The notes beneath the pieces are model-generated. The model saw nothing but the letters and a program-made list of their open reading frames with translations, was not told the DNA's origin and ran no database searches. DNA of 64,000 nucleotides from Avimonas intestinalis (GTDB lineage: Bacteria; Bacillota; Clostridia; Oscillospirales; Acutalibacteraceae). The stretch covers positions 1 to 64,000 of the forward strand of contig CAJFID010000001.1 of NCBI GenBank assembly GCA_904380375.1. The letters run 5' to 3'. Positions 5,707-14,284 of this stretch are shown piece after piece. Position 1 is the stretch's first letter. The number at the start of each line of letters is the position of its first letter. Made by a program: the position numbers and the translations under genes.

Positions 5707-8448
5707 ATGAAAATTAAACATTTGCCCTGCGGGTTGTTTCCGCATATTGCCAGCGGGATACAACGGGATCCGCTGTATCCCGAGGCCGGCGGCCGGGTAA
5801 GCGTTGGGTGCCGTTTGGACGAAGCGAACGATGAGGCGGATGTGTTGCTCCGTTGGCGCTCGCCGCCTTATTCGGATTGGCAAGATGTTGCTCCTGAAAA
5901 TAAGAATTTCCCTTACTACACCTTCTCTTTTTCATGCCCTTCATCGCTGGATGCGGTGGAATATGTATTTATTGCTCGAGATCATGGTCAAACAGAAGAA
6001 AGCTCTGCATTCTGTTTTTTGCCAGTACATAAAGTGGTTTTAGAAAAGCCATACGATGTAATTCAGACGGAGGATGCCGTCAGGTTCCGGTATAATATGG
6101 AACGTATCGAGTATGAATGGGGTGTTGAAAAAGAAAAAGGTTTTATTTTTCGGCATTACTTAAACGTTTATTTAAAAAAACATACAAGTCAAAACTTACA
6201 TAAAAAGAATTTAATAGAAAATAAATCCTTTTTAATTCCTGAAATGGATGGAAACTCCATATCGTTGCTGCGAAATAATACGCGGGACGCGGCGGTAGTT
6301 TTGCCGTCGAAAGTGGCGCTTTGGGTTGACCGGTCGGGGAATGTGTATGAGCTTGAAGAAAGTTTTACCGTGCTAGGCAGCGAGGTATACGGACTGGGAG
6401 AAAAGTTCGACGGGGTAAATCAACTCGGTAAGGCGCCGCTTTCCGTCGTAGCGGAGCAATATGCGCACCAGCAGGATAAAACGTACTTCCCTATCCCGTT
6501 CTTTTACACTGAGCAGGGGATCGGGTTTCTGCGGGAGGGAAGCTGGAGGACGGGGTATACTTTTGAAAAGGCCGAGGAACCGGGTCAAGTCCGGGTAACG
6601 CTTCGCGCCCGATGCCCTCGGACTGGAGCGCTCTTTTCCGGCTTGTTTTTCGCAGGGAGCCCGGCGGAACAGCTGCGGCAATACGCTGATTATTCCGGTG
6701 CCCCGGCGCTGCCGCCGAAGTGGGCTTTCGGCCCTTGGATGTCCTCCAACGGATGGAACACGCAAAAGGAGGCCCTGGAGCAGATCCAGGCGATGAATGA
6801 ATTGGCGATTCCGGCAACCGTTCAAGTGCTGGAGGCATGGAGCGACGAAGAAACCTTTTACATATGGAACGACGCGCAATATACGCCGACGAAAGAAGGC
6901 GTTTTCCGGTACGAGGATTTTACATTTCCTAAAGATGGGAAATGGCCCGATCCGAAGGGATTTATCCAAACGCTCGGCCAAAACGGCGTCAAACTAATCT
7001 TATGGCAAATCCCCGTGATCAAATATGAGCGCCAGCCTCATTCGGTTCAACTGGATCTGGACGAGGAATATGCGACAACCCATCGGCTGTGTATCCGTAC
7101 GCGGGACGGCGATCCTTACCGTATTACGGAAATGTGGTTCGGCAATTCCCTGATGCCTGACTTTACCAATCCCGAGACGGCAAAATGGTGGTTTAATAAG
7201 CGGAAATATTTGCTGGAAATCGGCGTTGCAGGCTTTAAAACGGATGGCGGCGAGTTTCTGTTTGACGAATCGGCCCGCCTCTATGACGGCCGACTTGTGG
7301 AGGAGGCGCACAACGATTATCCCAACCAGTATGAAGGCGCGTACTACGCTTTCCTAGAGAGGGAACTTGGCACGGGGAACGGCGTGCTGTTTAGCCGGGC
7401 CGGGTACACCGGCGGGCAAAAGTACCCAATCCACTGGGCGGGGGATCAAGTTTCCGAATGGTCGGAGCTGCGCGGCCAACTGACCGCCGGCTTGTCGCTT
7501 GGGTTGTCGGGTGTCCCGTTTTGGGGGTTTGATATCGGCGGCTTTGCCGGACCGTTTCCCTCCACGGAACTATATTTGCGTTCGGCGGCGATGGCGGCCT
7601 TTTCTCCTGTGATGCAGTTCCATTCGGAACCACGCAACGGCCAGTATTATATGACCAAACGGGACCAGTGGAACAACGACCGCAGCCCTTGGAATATGGC
7701 CGCTGCCAACAAAGACGATCGGATTGTTCCGATTTACCGCCTGTTTGCAAACTTACGGATGAACCTGCTCCCTTACCTTTGGCAGGAAGCGCAGCATTGC
7801 GTGCGTACGTCCCGTCCAATGATGGCTCATCTGGTCTATGATTATCCTGACGATCCGGCGGCGCGGGCGCGGGACGACGAATATATGCTCGGGCGGGATC
7901 TGCTCGTTGCTCCGGTTGTGGAAGAAGGCGCGCAGGGCCGGCGTGTGTATCTCCCCGGCGGCGGATGGAGAGAACTTTGGAGCGGTGAAGCGTATCAAGG
8001 CAACACCGAGATTTGGGTGCCGTGCGGCCTGGACCGGATTCCGGTATTCCTCCGCGAAGGATGCGCCTTGCCGCTCAATATAAACCGGAATTTTATCTTA
8101 GGGGAAACCGGCCGGCGGGCAACGATTTCCAATCGTCTGGATTCTTATGAAGAGTTGACTTTTTTCCTGTGCGGGGAAGGCAAAGCGGCGTTTTGCGATG
8201 AACTGGGAAACGACCTGACAGTGTGTACGCAAAAGGGGATAGCGAAAGTGGAGGGGGAATGGAGTTTACCCCTTACCTTCATCCGCTGGGAAACGGACAC
8301 ACCGGAAAGCGGAATGAGAATATGGGCAAACGGTAGGGAAGAACAACCGGCTTCCTGCCAAGCGCGCTGCTTTGGAAGACGGGTGGAGGGCTTCCGGGTC
8401 CCCCCGGAGAGGATGCCGCCGGCTTCAAAGCCGAAAGAAGAGGAATAA
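5707..8448 (+). CDS. Cytosolic GH31 alpha-glucosidase / cycloalternan-degrading type
   Basis: A 913-residue glycoside hydrolase family 31 protein without signal peptide, so it acts inside the cell. The catalytic nucleophile is D513 in GFKTDGGEF and the acid/base is D580 in WAGDQVSEW; both agree with the secreted paralogues at 25530 and 29408, and the segments WAFGPWMSSNGWN and VLEAWSDEETFYIWND are shared with them. An N-terminal beta-sandwich of about 330 residues precedes the barrel; beta domains follow from about 690. Residues near 135-180 are Lys/Asn rich and encoded by a strongly AT-rich patch (about 6030-6250), unlike the rest. Its place between the regulator and the GH65 phosphorylase suggests that it opens or trims imported cyclic tetrasaccharide or its linear form. 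The exact linkage cut (alpha-1,3 or alpha-1,6) cannot be read from sequence alone. The start is ATG at 5707 behind GGGAGG. Confidence 0.85.
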   Translation: MKIKHLPCGLFPHIASGIQRDPLYPEAGGRVSVGCRLDEANDEADVLLRWRSPPYSDWQDVAPENKNFPYYTFSFSCPSSLDAVEYVFIARDHGQTEESSAFCFLPVHKVVLEKPYDVIQTEDAVRFRYNMERIEYEWGVEKEKGFIFRHYLNVYLKKHTSQNLHKKNLIENKSFLIPEMDGNSISLLRNNTRDAAVVLPSKVALWVDRSGNVYELEESFTVLGSEVYGLGEKFDGVNQLGKAPLSVVAEQYAHQQDKTYFPIPFFYTEQGIGFLREGSWRTGYTFEKAEEPGQVRVTLRARCPRTGALFSGLFFAGSPAEQLRQYADYSGAPALPPKWAFGPWMSSNGWNTQKEALEQIQAMNELAIPATVQVLEAWSDEETFYIWNDAQYTPTKEGVFRYEDFTFPKDGKWPDPKGFIQTLGQNGVKLILWQIPVIKYERQPHSVQLDLDEEYATTHRLCIRTRDGDPYRITEMWFGNSLMPDFTNPETAKWWFNKRKYLLEIGVAGFKTDGGEFLFDESARLYDGRLVEEAHNDYPNQYEGAYYAFLERELGTGNGVLFSRAGYTGGQKYPIHWAGDQVSEWSELRGQLTAGLSLGLSGVPFWGFDIGGFAGPFPSTELYLRSAAMAAFSPVMQFHSEPRNGQYYMTKRDQWNNDRSPWNMAAANKDDRIVPIYRLFANLRMNLLPYLWQEAQHCVRTSRPMMAHLVYDYPDDPAARARDDEYMLGRDLLVAPVVEEGAQGRRVYLPGGGWRELWSGEAYQGNTEIWVPCGLDRIPVFLREGCALPLNINRNFILGETGRRATISNRLDSYEELTFFLCGEGKAAFCDELGNDLTVCTQKGIAKVEGEWSLPLTFIRWETDTPESGMRIWANGREEQPASCQARCFGRRVEGFRVPPERMPPASKPKEEE

Positions 8449-8462
8449 ACGGAGGGGATTGC

Positions 8463-10286
8463 GTGAAAGAACGCTATCTAGTGACAGGGAACGAGGCCGT
8501 ATCCCTTCCCACCATTCGGGAATCGGACGGTGGGCTGGAAGGTATCTCTATATTGTATATGGCGGCGAAAGGAATGCTGGAGGTTGTGGGGTCGCCCCTA
8601 ATGGCGCCGTTTGTAGAAATTGACGGCGAAGCGGTCCCTCTGACGGAGTTTGCCTGGAAACGAACCCGGCATTGGATTCCTTCCTTTACCGCTAGGGCCA
8701 ATGAGGTGCAGGTTGAGGGAACAATCCTTGCCCCAGTTGGGGAGCGGGGGTTCTGTTACCGGCTGAAAGCCGTAAACCAGGGCCGCAAAACGCACCAAGT
8801 GCGCTACGGGCTGAAGGGTTGTTGGGATAAAACTTTGCATTCCATTAACGAAAGCAAACTGGTCGACGGCGAAAAACATGCCTACAACAGCGGATGGAAC
8901 CATGCGTTTGTAATGGATATGCGGGCGGGCATATCGCTCTTCGCTTTTGCACCGATCTATACCGAACACTCCGAGGAATCCCGCACCCGCTGCATCTACA
9001 GCCAGGGCCAGGATGGGACGGTTTCCTACTGCCTTTACCGGGAAAGCGCCCTGGAGCCGGACGGAGACGATGCGGAAAACTTCTGGTTCGGGCTCGGCTT
9101 TGAAGAGGTGGCAGCCTCCACCTCGGCGAAAGAAATGCTCCGTCAGGGATTTGACAAAGAATACGAGAAAACCTGCCGCTGGCTGGCGGCGCGGGAGCGT
9201 TCCACAGGCGACCCGAAACTCGATGAACTGCTGAACATGAACATGTTTTTCAGCTTTTTCTTTGGTTCCGGCGTGACATTGGACACCGAAGAACTGGTGC
9301 TGGTCACCTCCCGTAGCCCCCGGTATTATGTCAGTGCCGCCTATTGGGACCGCGACAGCCTACTATGGAGCTTCCCGGCCATCCTGATGGTGGATCCTCC
9401 ATACGCTCGGGAGATGCTCGGGTATGTGTTCGGCAGGCAGGGCCGGAACGTGGGGATCCACAGCCGCTTTATCGATGGGACGGTGCTTGAACCGGGCTTT
9501 GAACTCGATGAGCTTTGCGCACCGGTTTTGGCGCTTGCAGGGTATGTCCGGGAAACCGGCGACCGGACGGTCCTCACCCAGCCGGATATCCTGTCCGGCG
9601 TGGAACGCATACTCTGCCGGTTGGCTGAAAAAAAGCATCCGGAATTTGCCCTGTATGAAACGATGCTCCAGCCCACGGACGATATGCACGTATACCCTTA
9701 CCTGACCTATGATAACGTACTAGTTTGGCGGATTCTGACGGATTTGGCGGAACTGTACGAGGGGATTTGGGACGGGAAACGTTGCCGCCGTTTGTCTCAT
9801 ATGGCGGAGGAAACGCGCGCTGCTGTCGCCGCACACTGCGTTAAGGAAAAAGACGGAAAGGCTATATATGCCTGGTCGGTGGACCTGGAAGGCAATTGGG
9901 ATGTTTACGACGAACCGCCGGGCAGCCTGCTTTTGCTCCCGTTCCGCGGCTTCTGTTCTCCGGACGACGAGATATGGAAAAATACGGTGGCAGTCATCCG
10001 CCGGAAGGACTATCCTTATTCGTTCGCCGGTTGCCCGATCGCGGAAATCGGTTGCCCGCATGCACCGCATCCTTGGGTGCTGAGCATTGCCAACAGCTTG
10101 CTTTCCGGCAACCGGGATTCGGCACGGGAGCATCTCCTGCGCTGTGTGATGGACAACGGGATCGCTTGCGAAAGTGTCGATGAAACGACGGGGGAAAGCG
10201 CTACGGGAGATGCGTTCGCCACGTGTGCCGGTTTCCTGGCCTATGCCATAGATCGGGCGTTTGGAGAGGGAAAATCACATATATAG
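8463..10286 (+). CDS. Putative (alpha/alpha)6-barrel glycosidase, uncharacterised
   Basis: A 607-residue cytosolic protein starting at GTG with GGAGGGG upstream. The N-terminal ~220 residues look like a beta-sandwich (YRLKAVNQGRKTHQVRYGL; WNHAFVMDMRAGISLFAFAP). The rest resembles the alpha/alpha six-hairpin toroid: a WDRD motif (295-298, in SAAYWDRDSLLWSFP) recalls GH15, GH125 and debranching enzymes, where such aspartates sit in the active site. Acidic clusters (LQPTDDMHVYPYLTYDN; ESVDETTGESATGDAFATC) are further candidate catalytic or binding parts. It sits 14 bases after the GH31 gene and 31 before the GH65 gene, so it should act in the same catabolic step series on the imported oligosaccharide. 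I cannot assign it to a defined CAZy family; it may be an unrecognised glycosidase, or an epimerase-type toroid. Confidence 0.55.
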   Translation: MKERYLVTGNEAVSLPTIRESDGGLEGISILYMAAKGMLEVVGSPLMAPFVEIDGEAVPLTEFAWKRTRHWIPSFTARANEVQVEGTILAPVGERGFCYRLKAVNQGRKTHQVRYGLKGCWDKTLHSINESKLVDGEKHAYNSGWNHAFVMDMRAGISLFAFAPIYTEHSEESRTRCIYSQGQDGTVSYCLYRESALEPDGDDAENFWFGLGFEEVAASTSAKEMLRQGFDKEYEKTCRWLAARERSTGDPKLDELLNMNMFFSFFFGSGVTLDTEELVLVTSRSPRYYVSAAYWDRDSLLWSFPAILMVDPPYAREMLGYVFGRQGRNVGIHSRFIDGTVLEPGFELDELCAPVLALAGYVRETGDRTVLTQPDILSGVERILCRLAEKKHPEFALYETMLQPTDDMHVYPYLTYDNVLVWRILTDLAELYEGIWDGKRCRRLSHMAEETRAAVAAHCVKEKDGKAIYAWSVDLEGNWDVYDEPPGSLLLLPFRGFCSPDDEIWKNTVAVIRRKDYPYSFAGCPIAEIGCPHAPHPWVLSIANSLLSGNRDSAREHLLRCVMDNGIACESVDETTGESATGDAFATCAGFLAYAIDRAFGEGKSHI

Positions 10287-10317
10287 AAAGAACAATATGG
10301 AAAGGAGGTAGAGGATT

Positions 10318-12516
10318 GTGAAAATATTGAAGATTACCCCATGGACCATTGGCTGTGCAACGGATTCGGAGGACACCTTGGACTTTCGGGAGAGCGTTTT
10401 CAGCCAGGGCAACGGTTATATGGGGGTGAGGGGGTACGCCCCGGAGGGGGAAAAGAAGCACGGTTTTGAACGTTCTACGTTCCTGTCCGGTTTCTTTGAG
10501 TACATAAAGCCGGGAACCACGGATATGGTTAACCAGCCGGATTTTTCTGTGTTCCGCATTGCTCTCAACGGCAGCGACGTATCCGCCTATACGCGCACCG
10601 GATACGAAGAGACGCTGAATCTAAAGGACGGGACCTTTACCCGCCGTTACATAGCGGCGGACGAACAAGGGCGGCGGACCAAAGTGGAAACCATCCGTTT
10701 CCTCAGCATGGACAATGTCCATACGGCGGCTGTCCGGCTGCGGGTTACGCCGGAAAATTACGACGGGGAGCTGATGCTGGAAACTGGAATTGACGGCGGG
10801 GTGGTCAATCTCCCCATTTCCGACGACCAGTTGACACAGAACGTCGAAGTGGCGCAGATCTGGGGGCCGATCGCCCGGCACTCTTCCATCAAAGCGGGAG
10901 GGCTTACGGCGGAAACGGCGTATTCCAAACGGACAGTTTCCATGGAGTACCGGTTGGACGACCATGGTGGCGGGTATGCCTGGCTACCGGTCTTGGATAA
11001 AGCTTTTGCAGGGGAAAAGGCGGTCATTCCCGTCCAGGCTGGGCATACGTATACAATAGATAAATTGGTGGCGGTGTACAGCTACCGGGACGGCACCGCT
11101 CCTTCGCAGCAGGCAGCACATACTGCGGATGTCTGCAGGCAGCGCGGTTTTGACGGCATGCTGGAGGATACAGCGAAGGCATGGGAGGCCCTCTGGCGGA
11201 CGGCCGACGTGGAAATGGAAGCGCCGGACGATTGGCAGGGAGCGGTGCGGTACAACATTTTCCAACTAATCCAGACCGACCCACGTTCCGACCCGTATGC
11301 CAGCATCGGCGCACGCGGTTTGATGCACGGCCGGTATAAGGGCTGCTATTTCTGGGATACCGAAATTTTTATGCTGCCGATGTTCCTGCATACCGACCCG
11401 CAGGCGGCGAAAAACCTATTGCTGTACCGGTACCACACGTTAAAAGACGCCGTGGACAGCGCCAAAGGCTTTTCCCTTCCTGGAGCGCGGTATCCATGGA
11501 TGGCGTCGGATACCGGGTATGAGCAATGCGGCACATGGGATACCGGCTGCTGCGAAATCCACATCACCGCGGATATCGCTTACGCTGTCGGGCGGTACCT
11601 GGAACTGACCGGCGATGACGAGTTTTTCCGCGATTGTGCGGCGGAAATGCTAATCCAGACGGCGCGATATTGGACAGAGCGGTTCACCTATGATCCGGTA
11701 GAGGATCGGTATAACCTCCTTTTTGTCAAGGGGCCGGATGAGTATTGCGGCGTGACGGTCAACAATCTGTACACGGTCTGGCTTGCATGCGAGAACCTGA
11801 AGGCTGCCCGGGATGCGGTTACCCGGATGCAAAAGGAATATCCGCAGGAATGGAAAGCGCTCGCGGAAAAGCTGGCGTTCCGTCCGGAGGAGCCCGCCGC
11901 CTGGGCGGAGCGTATGGATAAGGCCGTCCGCCGTTATGACGAAGGCCGCCGGCTGTGGATACAGGACGATACTTTTGAAAAGCTGGAACCACTCAATCCC
12001 GCCGATTATAAGGAAGATGACATCCCGCTGTACCACAAAATCAGCTATGACCGCCTTCAGAGGTATCAGGTGCTCAAGCAGGCGGATGTGCTTATGTTGA
12101 TGGCGATGTGTCCCGGCGATTTTACCATGGAGCAAAAACAGGCGGCATGGGCTTATTACGAACCCAAAACCCTGCATGATTCCACCTTGAGTTTCGGCAT
12201 CCACGCCCTAATGGCGGCGCGTGTGGAACAGCGGGAGGCCGCCGAGCGGTATTTTGAAAAAAGCCTGTTTCTGGATCTGCAGGACGTAATGAAGAATACG
12301 GCGCGGGAAGGCATCCATACCGCGGCGCTGGGGGCAACCTGGCAGGCGTTGATTTTTGGATTTGCTGGGTTGTGGATAGACTCTGACGGTATCACCTGCA
12401 CGCCATGCCTGCCCAAACAGATTCGCAAAATGCGCTTTCACTTCGCGTATCTCGGCAGGCGTTACGAAGTCCGGATCGACGAGAAGGGGGCGGTTGCGGA
12501 AGCTTTGGAGGAGTGA
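10318..12516 (+). CDS. GH65 alpha-glucoside phosphorylase (nigerose/kojibiose/maltose type)
   Basis: A 732-residue family 65 inverting phosphorylase. It has the N-terminal beta-sandwich (SVFSQGNGYMGVRGYAPEG), the (alpha/alpha)6 barrel with WDTEIFMLP, the catalytic acid E475 in KGPDEYCGVTVNN, the phosphate-side motif KQADVLML and HDSTLSFGIHALMA, and the C-terminal EGIHTAALGATWQ typical of the family. No signal peptide. It splits an alpha-linked glucose disaccharide with phosphate into beta-glucose-1-phosphate and glucose. The beta-phosphoglucomutase needed to use that product is encoded in the same operon at 28316. Since the cyclic tetrasaccharide alternates alpha-1,3 and alpha-1,6 bonds, nigerose is a logical substrate, but family 65 members for maltose, trehalose, kojibiose and nigerose are not separable by eye. 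Start is GTG at 10318 behind AAAGGAGG. Confidence 0.88.
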   Translation: MKILKITPWTIGCATDSEDTLDFRESVFSQGNGYMGVRGYAPEGEKKHGFERSTFLSGFFEYIKPGTTDMVNQPDFSVFRIALNGSDVSAYTRTGYEETLNLKDGTFTRRYIAADEQGRRTKVETIRFLSMDNVHTAAVRLRVTPENYDGELMLETGIDGGVVNLPISDDQLTQNVEVAQIWGPIARHSSIKAGGLTAETAYSKRTVSMEYRLDDHGGGYAWLPVLDKAFAGEKAVIPVQAGHTYTIDKLVAVYSYRDGTAPSQQAAHTADVCRQRGFDGMLEDTAKAWEALWRTADVEMEAPDDWQGAVRYNIFQLIQTDPRSDPYASIGARGLMHGRYKGCYFWDTEIFMLPMFLHTDPQAAKNLLLYRYHTLKDAVDSAKGFSLPGARYPWMASDTGYEQCGTWDTGCCEIHITADIAYAVGRYLELTGDDEFFRDCAAEMLIQTARYWTERFTYDPVEDRYNLLFVKGPDEYCGVTVNNLYTVWLACENLKAARDAVTRMQKEYPQEWKALAEKLAFRPEEPAAWAERMDKAVRRYDEGRRLWIQDDTFEKLEPLNPADYKEDDIPLYHKISYDRLQRYQVLKQADVLMLMAMCPGDFTMEQKQAAWAYYEPKTLHDSTLSFGIHALMAARVEQREAAERYFEKSLFLDLQDVMKNTAREGIHTAALGATWQALIFGFAGLWIDSDGITCTPCLPKQIRKMRFHFAYLGRRYEVRIDEKGAVAEALEE

Positions 12517-12581
12517 TTGCCGAAAAGGGGATACATGGCAAATACGAGGAGGAAGTTGTGGGGTCTTGGTATTTCACCGGC

Positions 12582-12609
12582 TTCGACAGCCGTGAGCGCG
12601 GCTGTTGAA
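12582..12609 (+). promoter_or_regulatory. Intercistronic stem-loop before the first binding-protein gene
   Basis: TTCGACAGCCG (12582-12592) pairs with CGGCTGTTGAA (12599-12609) over 11 positions with one G-T pair; the loop is six bases. No T-run follows, so termination is unlikely. It lies in the 130-base gap between the GH65 and solute-binding-protein genes and may stabilise or process the transcript there. Confidence 0.5.
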
Positions 12610-12646
12610 ATAGAAAGCACACCATAGAGAAAAGGAGGATTATTTC

Positions 12647-14131
12647 ATGTTAAAAAGGATCTTATCGGCGATTTCCGTAGCGGCATTGTCTTTGGCGATC
12701 ATGGGAGGTTGCTCTCCTAAAGAACCAACACCTGGGAGTACGGACACCACTTCCGCTTCTGGAGGGGGAGAGTCCTCGGTTTACTCCATGGAAGGGAAGG
12801 TTTCCATCGGGTTCCCGGTGGCTGAAGAGGCGGAACTTCAGCCGGTTCTGGAAGCGTTCCGTAAGCAGTATCCCAAAATTGAAGTGGTGGAAGTCCCCTT
12901 TGAAGGCTCCACAGGAGGTGCTTTCAATGCATTCCTGAGCCAGCACGCGGCATCCAATGATATGCCGGATATGATGTGGTGCGACTGGAACGATTTTGCT
13001 CCCGAAGTGGCGGGCGGCCTGGTTATGGCGCTAAATGACCTGATGAAGGACGACGAGGAAGCGGAGTATGTGCCCTCCGGCATGACCGATCCGTACACCT
13101 ATAACGGCAAGCTCTATGCGCTGCCCTGCCAGCTCAACGCTATGGGCATCACCATCAACCTGGACCTGCTGGATGAACTCAATCTAGATAAACCCAGCTA
13201 TGACTGGACCATCGACGAGTTCACCGACTTGCTGAAAAAGGCGATCAGCAACGACACAGTCGGTGCTGCGACACTTGAAGACCTGGATCAGGTCTATTCC
13301 GCGCAGGACGACGGGTATTTCTATCCGGCGTATGACTATGTGAACCAGAAGTTCGATTTCACCAACAAATGGGTTCCGGCGATGAACCGTCTGGCGGAAC
13401 TGCGCGCGGTTCCCGGCCTGGAAGCCTGGAGCATGCGGTATCCCAAGAACGATGACGGAACCACCTCCATGGACAGCGACTATGTCAAGAAGTTCGGCGA
13501 AACCGGTAAGGACGACACTCATTATACGTTCAAGAACGGTATGGCTCTGATGGCGACCAACGCGACCTACAACGACAACTGGATGCGCAACGAGTGCAAG
13601 ATCAACTGGGATTACTGGCCGTATCCGCGCCTTGATGAGAATACCCCGGTCAAGACCCCGATCCATGTGGACTGCGCATATCTGACCAAGACCTGTGCTC
13701 AGCCGGAAGCGGCGTTCCAGCTCCTGAAATGGCTGACCTACGGTGTGGAAGGCAATCTCCAGCGCCTGGATATCTTCGCGGCCCGCGGCGACGCGGATGT
13801 GGTGGAAGGCGATACCAAGCTTCTGAAGACCTGGTTCATCCCCTGCACGCAGCACCCGGATGTCATCGCGAAGTTTGATGAAAACCCGCATCTGACCGAA
13901 GGCTTCAAGGCCCTGTATAAGAGCACGGAGAATTCGATCCGCGGCGATATCAACAAGATCATCCCCGGCTACAGCAACATTTTCACCGATGAAGTGAATA
14001 AGCTGATCACGGATGTCCGCGAAGGCCGCGCTGATGCCGCCGACGTCGCGCCCCAGATCGACGAGAAGGTCAACGCCGCTTTGCAGGAACAGCTCAAGAG
14101 CTTCAACGATAAAGTGGCGGCTAACGGGTAA
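12647..14131 (+). CDS. Sugar ABC importer solute-binding lipoprotein (importer A)
   Basis: A 494-residue family 1 extracellular solute-binding protein. The signal peptide ends in the lipobox MGGC (cysteine at 22), followed by a Ser/Thr/Gly linker, so the mature protein is lipid-anchored at the outer face of the membrane. The body shows the usual family pattern (FRKQYPKIEVVEVPFEGST; NDMPDMMWCDWNDFAPEVAG; NGKLYALPCQLNAMGITIN). Strong ribosome site AAAGGAGG. It is flanked on both sides by hairpins lacking T-runs, a layout that often gives binding proteins higher yield than permeases. No permease pair follows immediately; the likely partners are the pair at 23524/24407, which resemble the pair next to the corresponding binding protein in the second locus. 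Confidence 0.9.
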   Translation: MLKRILSAISVAALSLAIMGGCSPKEPTPGSTDTTSASGGGESSVYSMEGKVSIGFPVAEEAELQPVLEAFRKQYPKIEVVEVPFEGSTGGAFNAFLSQHAASNDMPDMMWCDWNDFAPEVAGGLVMALNDLMKDDEEAEYVPSGMTDPYTYNGKLYALPCQLNAMGITINLDLLDELNLDKPSYDWTIDEFTDLLKKAISNDTVGAATLEDLDQVYSAQDDGYFYPAYDYVNQKFDFTNKWVPAMNRLAELRAVPGLEAWSMRYPKNDDGTTSMDSDYVKKFGETGKDDTHYTFKNGMALMATNATYNDNWMRNECKINWDYWPYPRLDENTPVKTPIHVDCAYLTKTCAQPEAAFQLLKWLTYGVEGNLQRLDIFAARGDADVVEGDTKLLKTWFIPCTQHPDVIAKFDENPHLTEGFKALYKSTENSIRGDINKIIPGYSNIFTDEVNKLITDVREGRADAADVAPQIDEKVNAALQEQLKSFNDKVAANG

Positions 14132-14230
14132 GCAAACACCGTACCAGCAGCAAGGAAATCATAAACAAGCGTAAACATTCGTTATGACTCTTTTCTAATT
14201 TTGGTTCTTCTTTTCATGTCAGCCCACCTT

Positions 14231-14259
14231 GTCCCTCCCCGGTATGTCCGGGGAGGGAC
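14231..14259 (+). promoter_or_regulatory. Strong intercistronic stem-loop after the first binding-protein gene
   Basis: GTCCCTCCCCGG (14231-14242) and CCGGGGAGGGAC (14248-14259) form a perfect 12-bp GC-rich stem with loop TATGT. No T-run follows. It stands 26 bases before the next start codon and could protect the upstream binding-protein message from 3' decay or cause partial termination. Confidence 0.7.
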
Positions 14260-14284
14260 GGCGTGGGGCGAGGAGGGGTTAACG

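Noticed and set aside
12535..12627. A 30-codon frame (MANTRRKLWGLGISPAS...) between the GH65 and binding-protein genes
   Set aside because: Ribosome site spacing is poor and the frame runs through the intercistronic hairpin; no sign of coding beyond chance.
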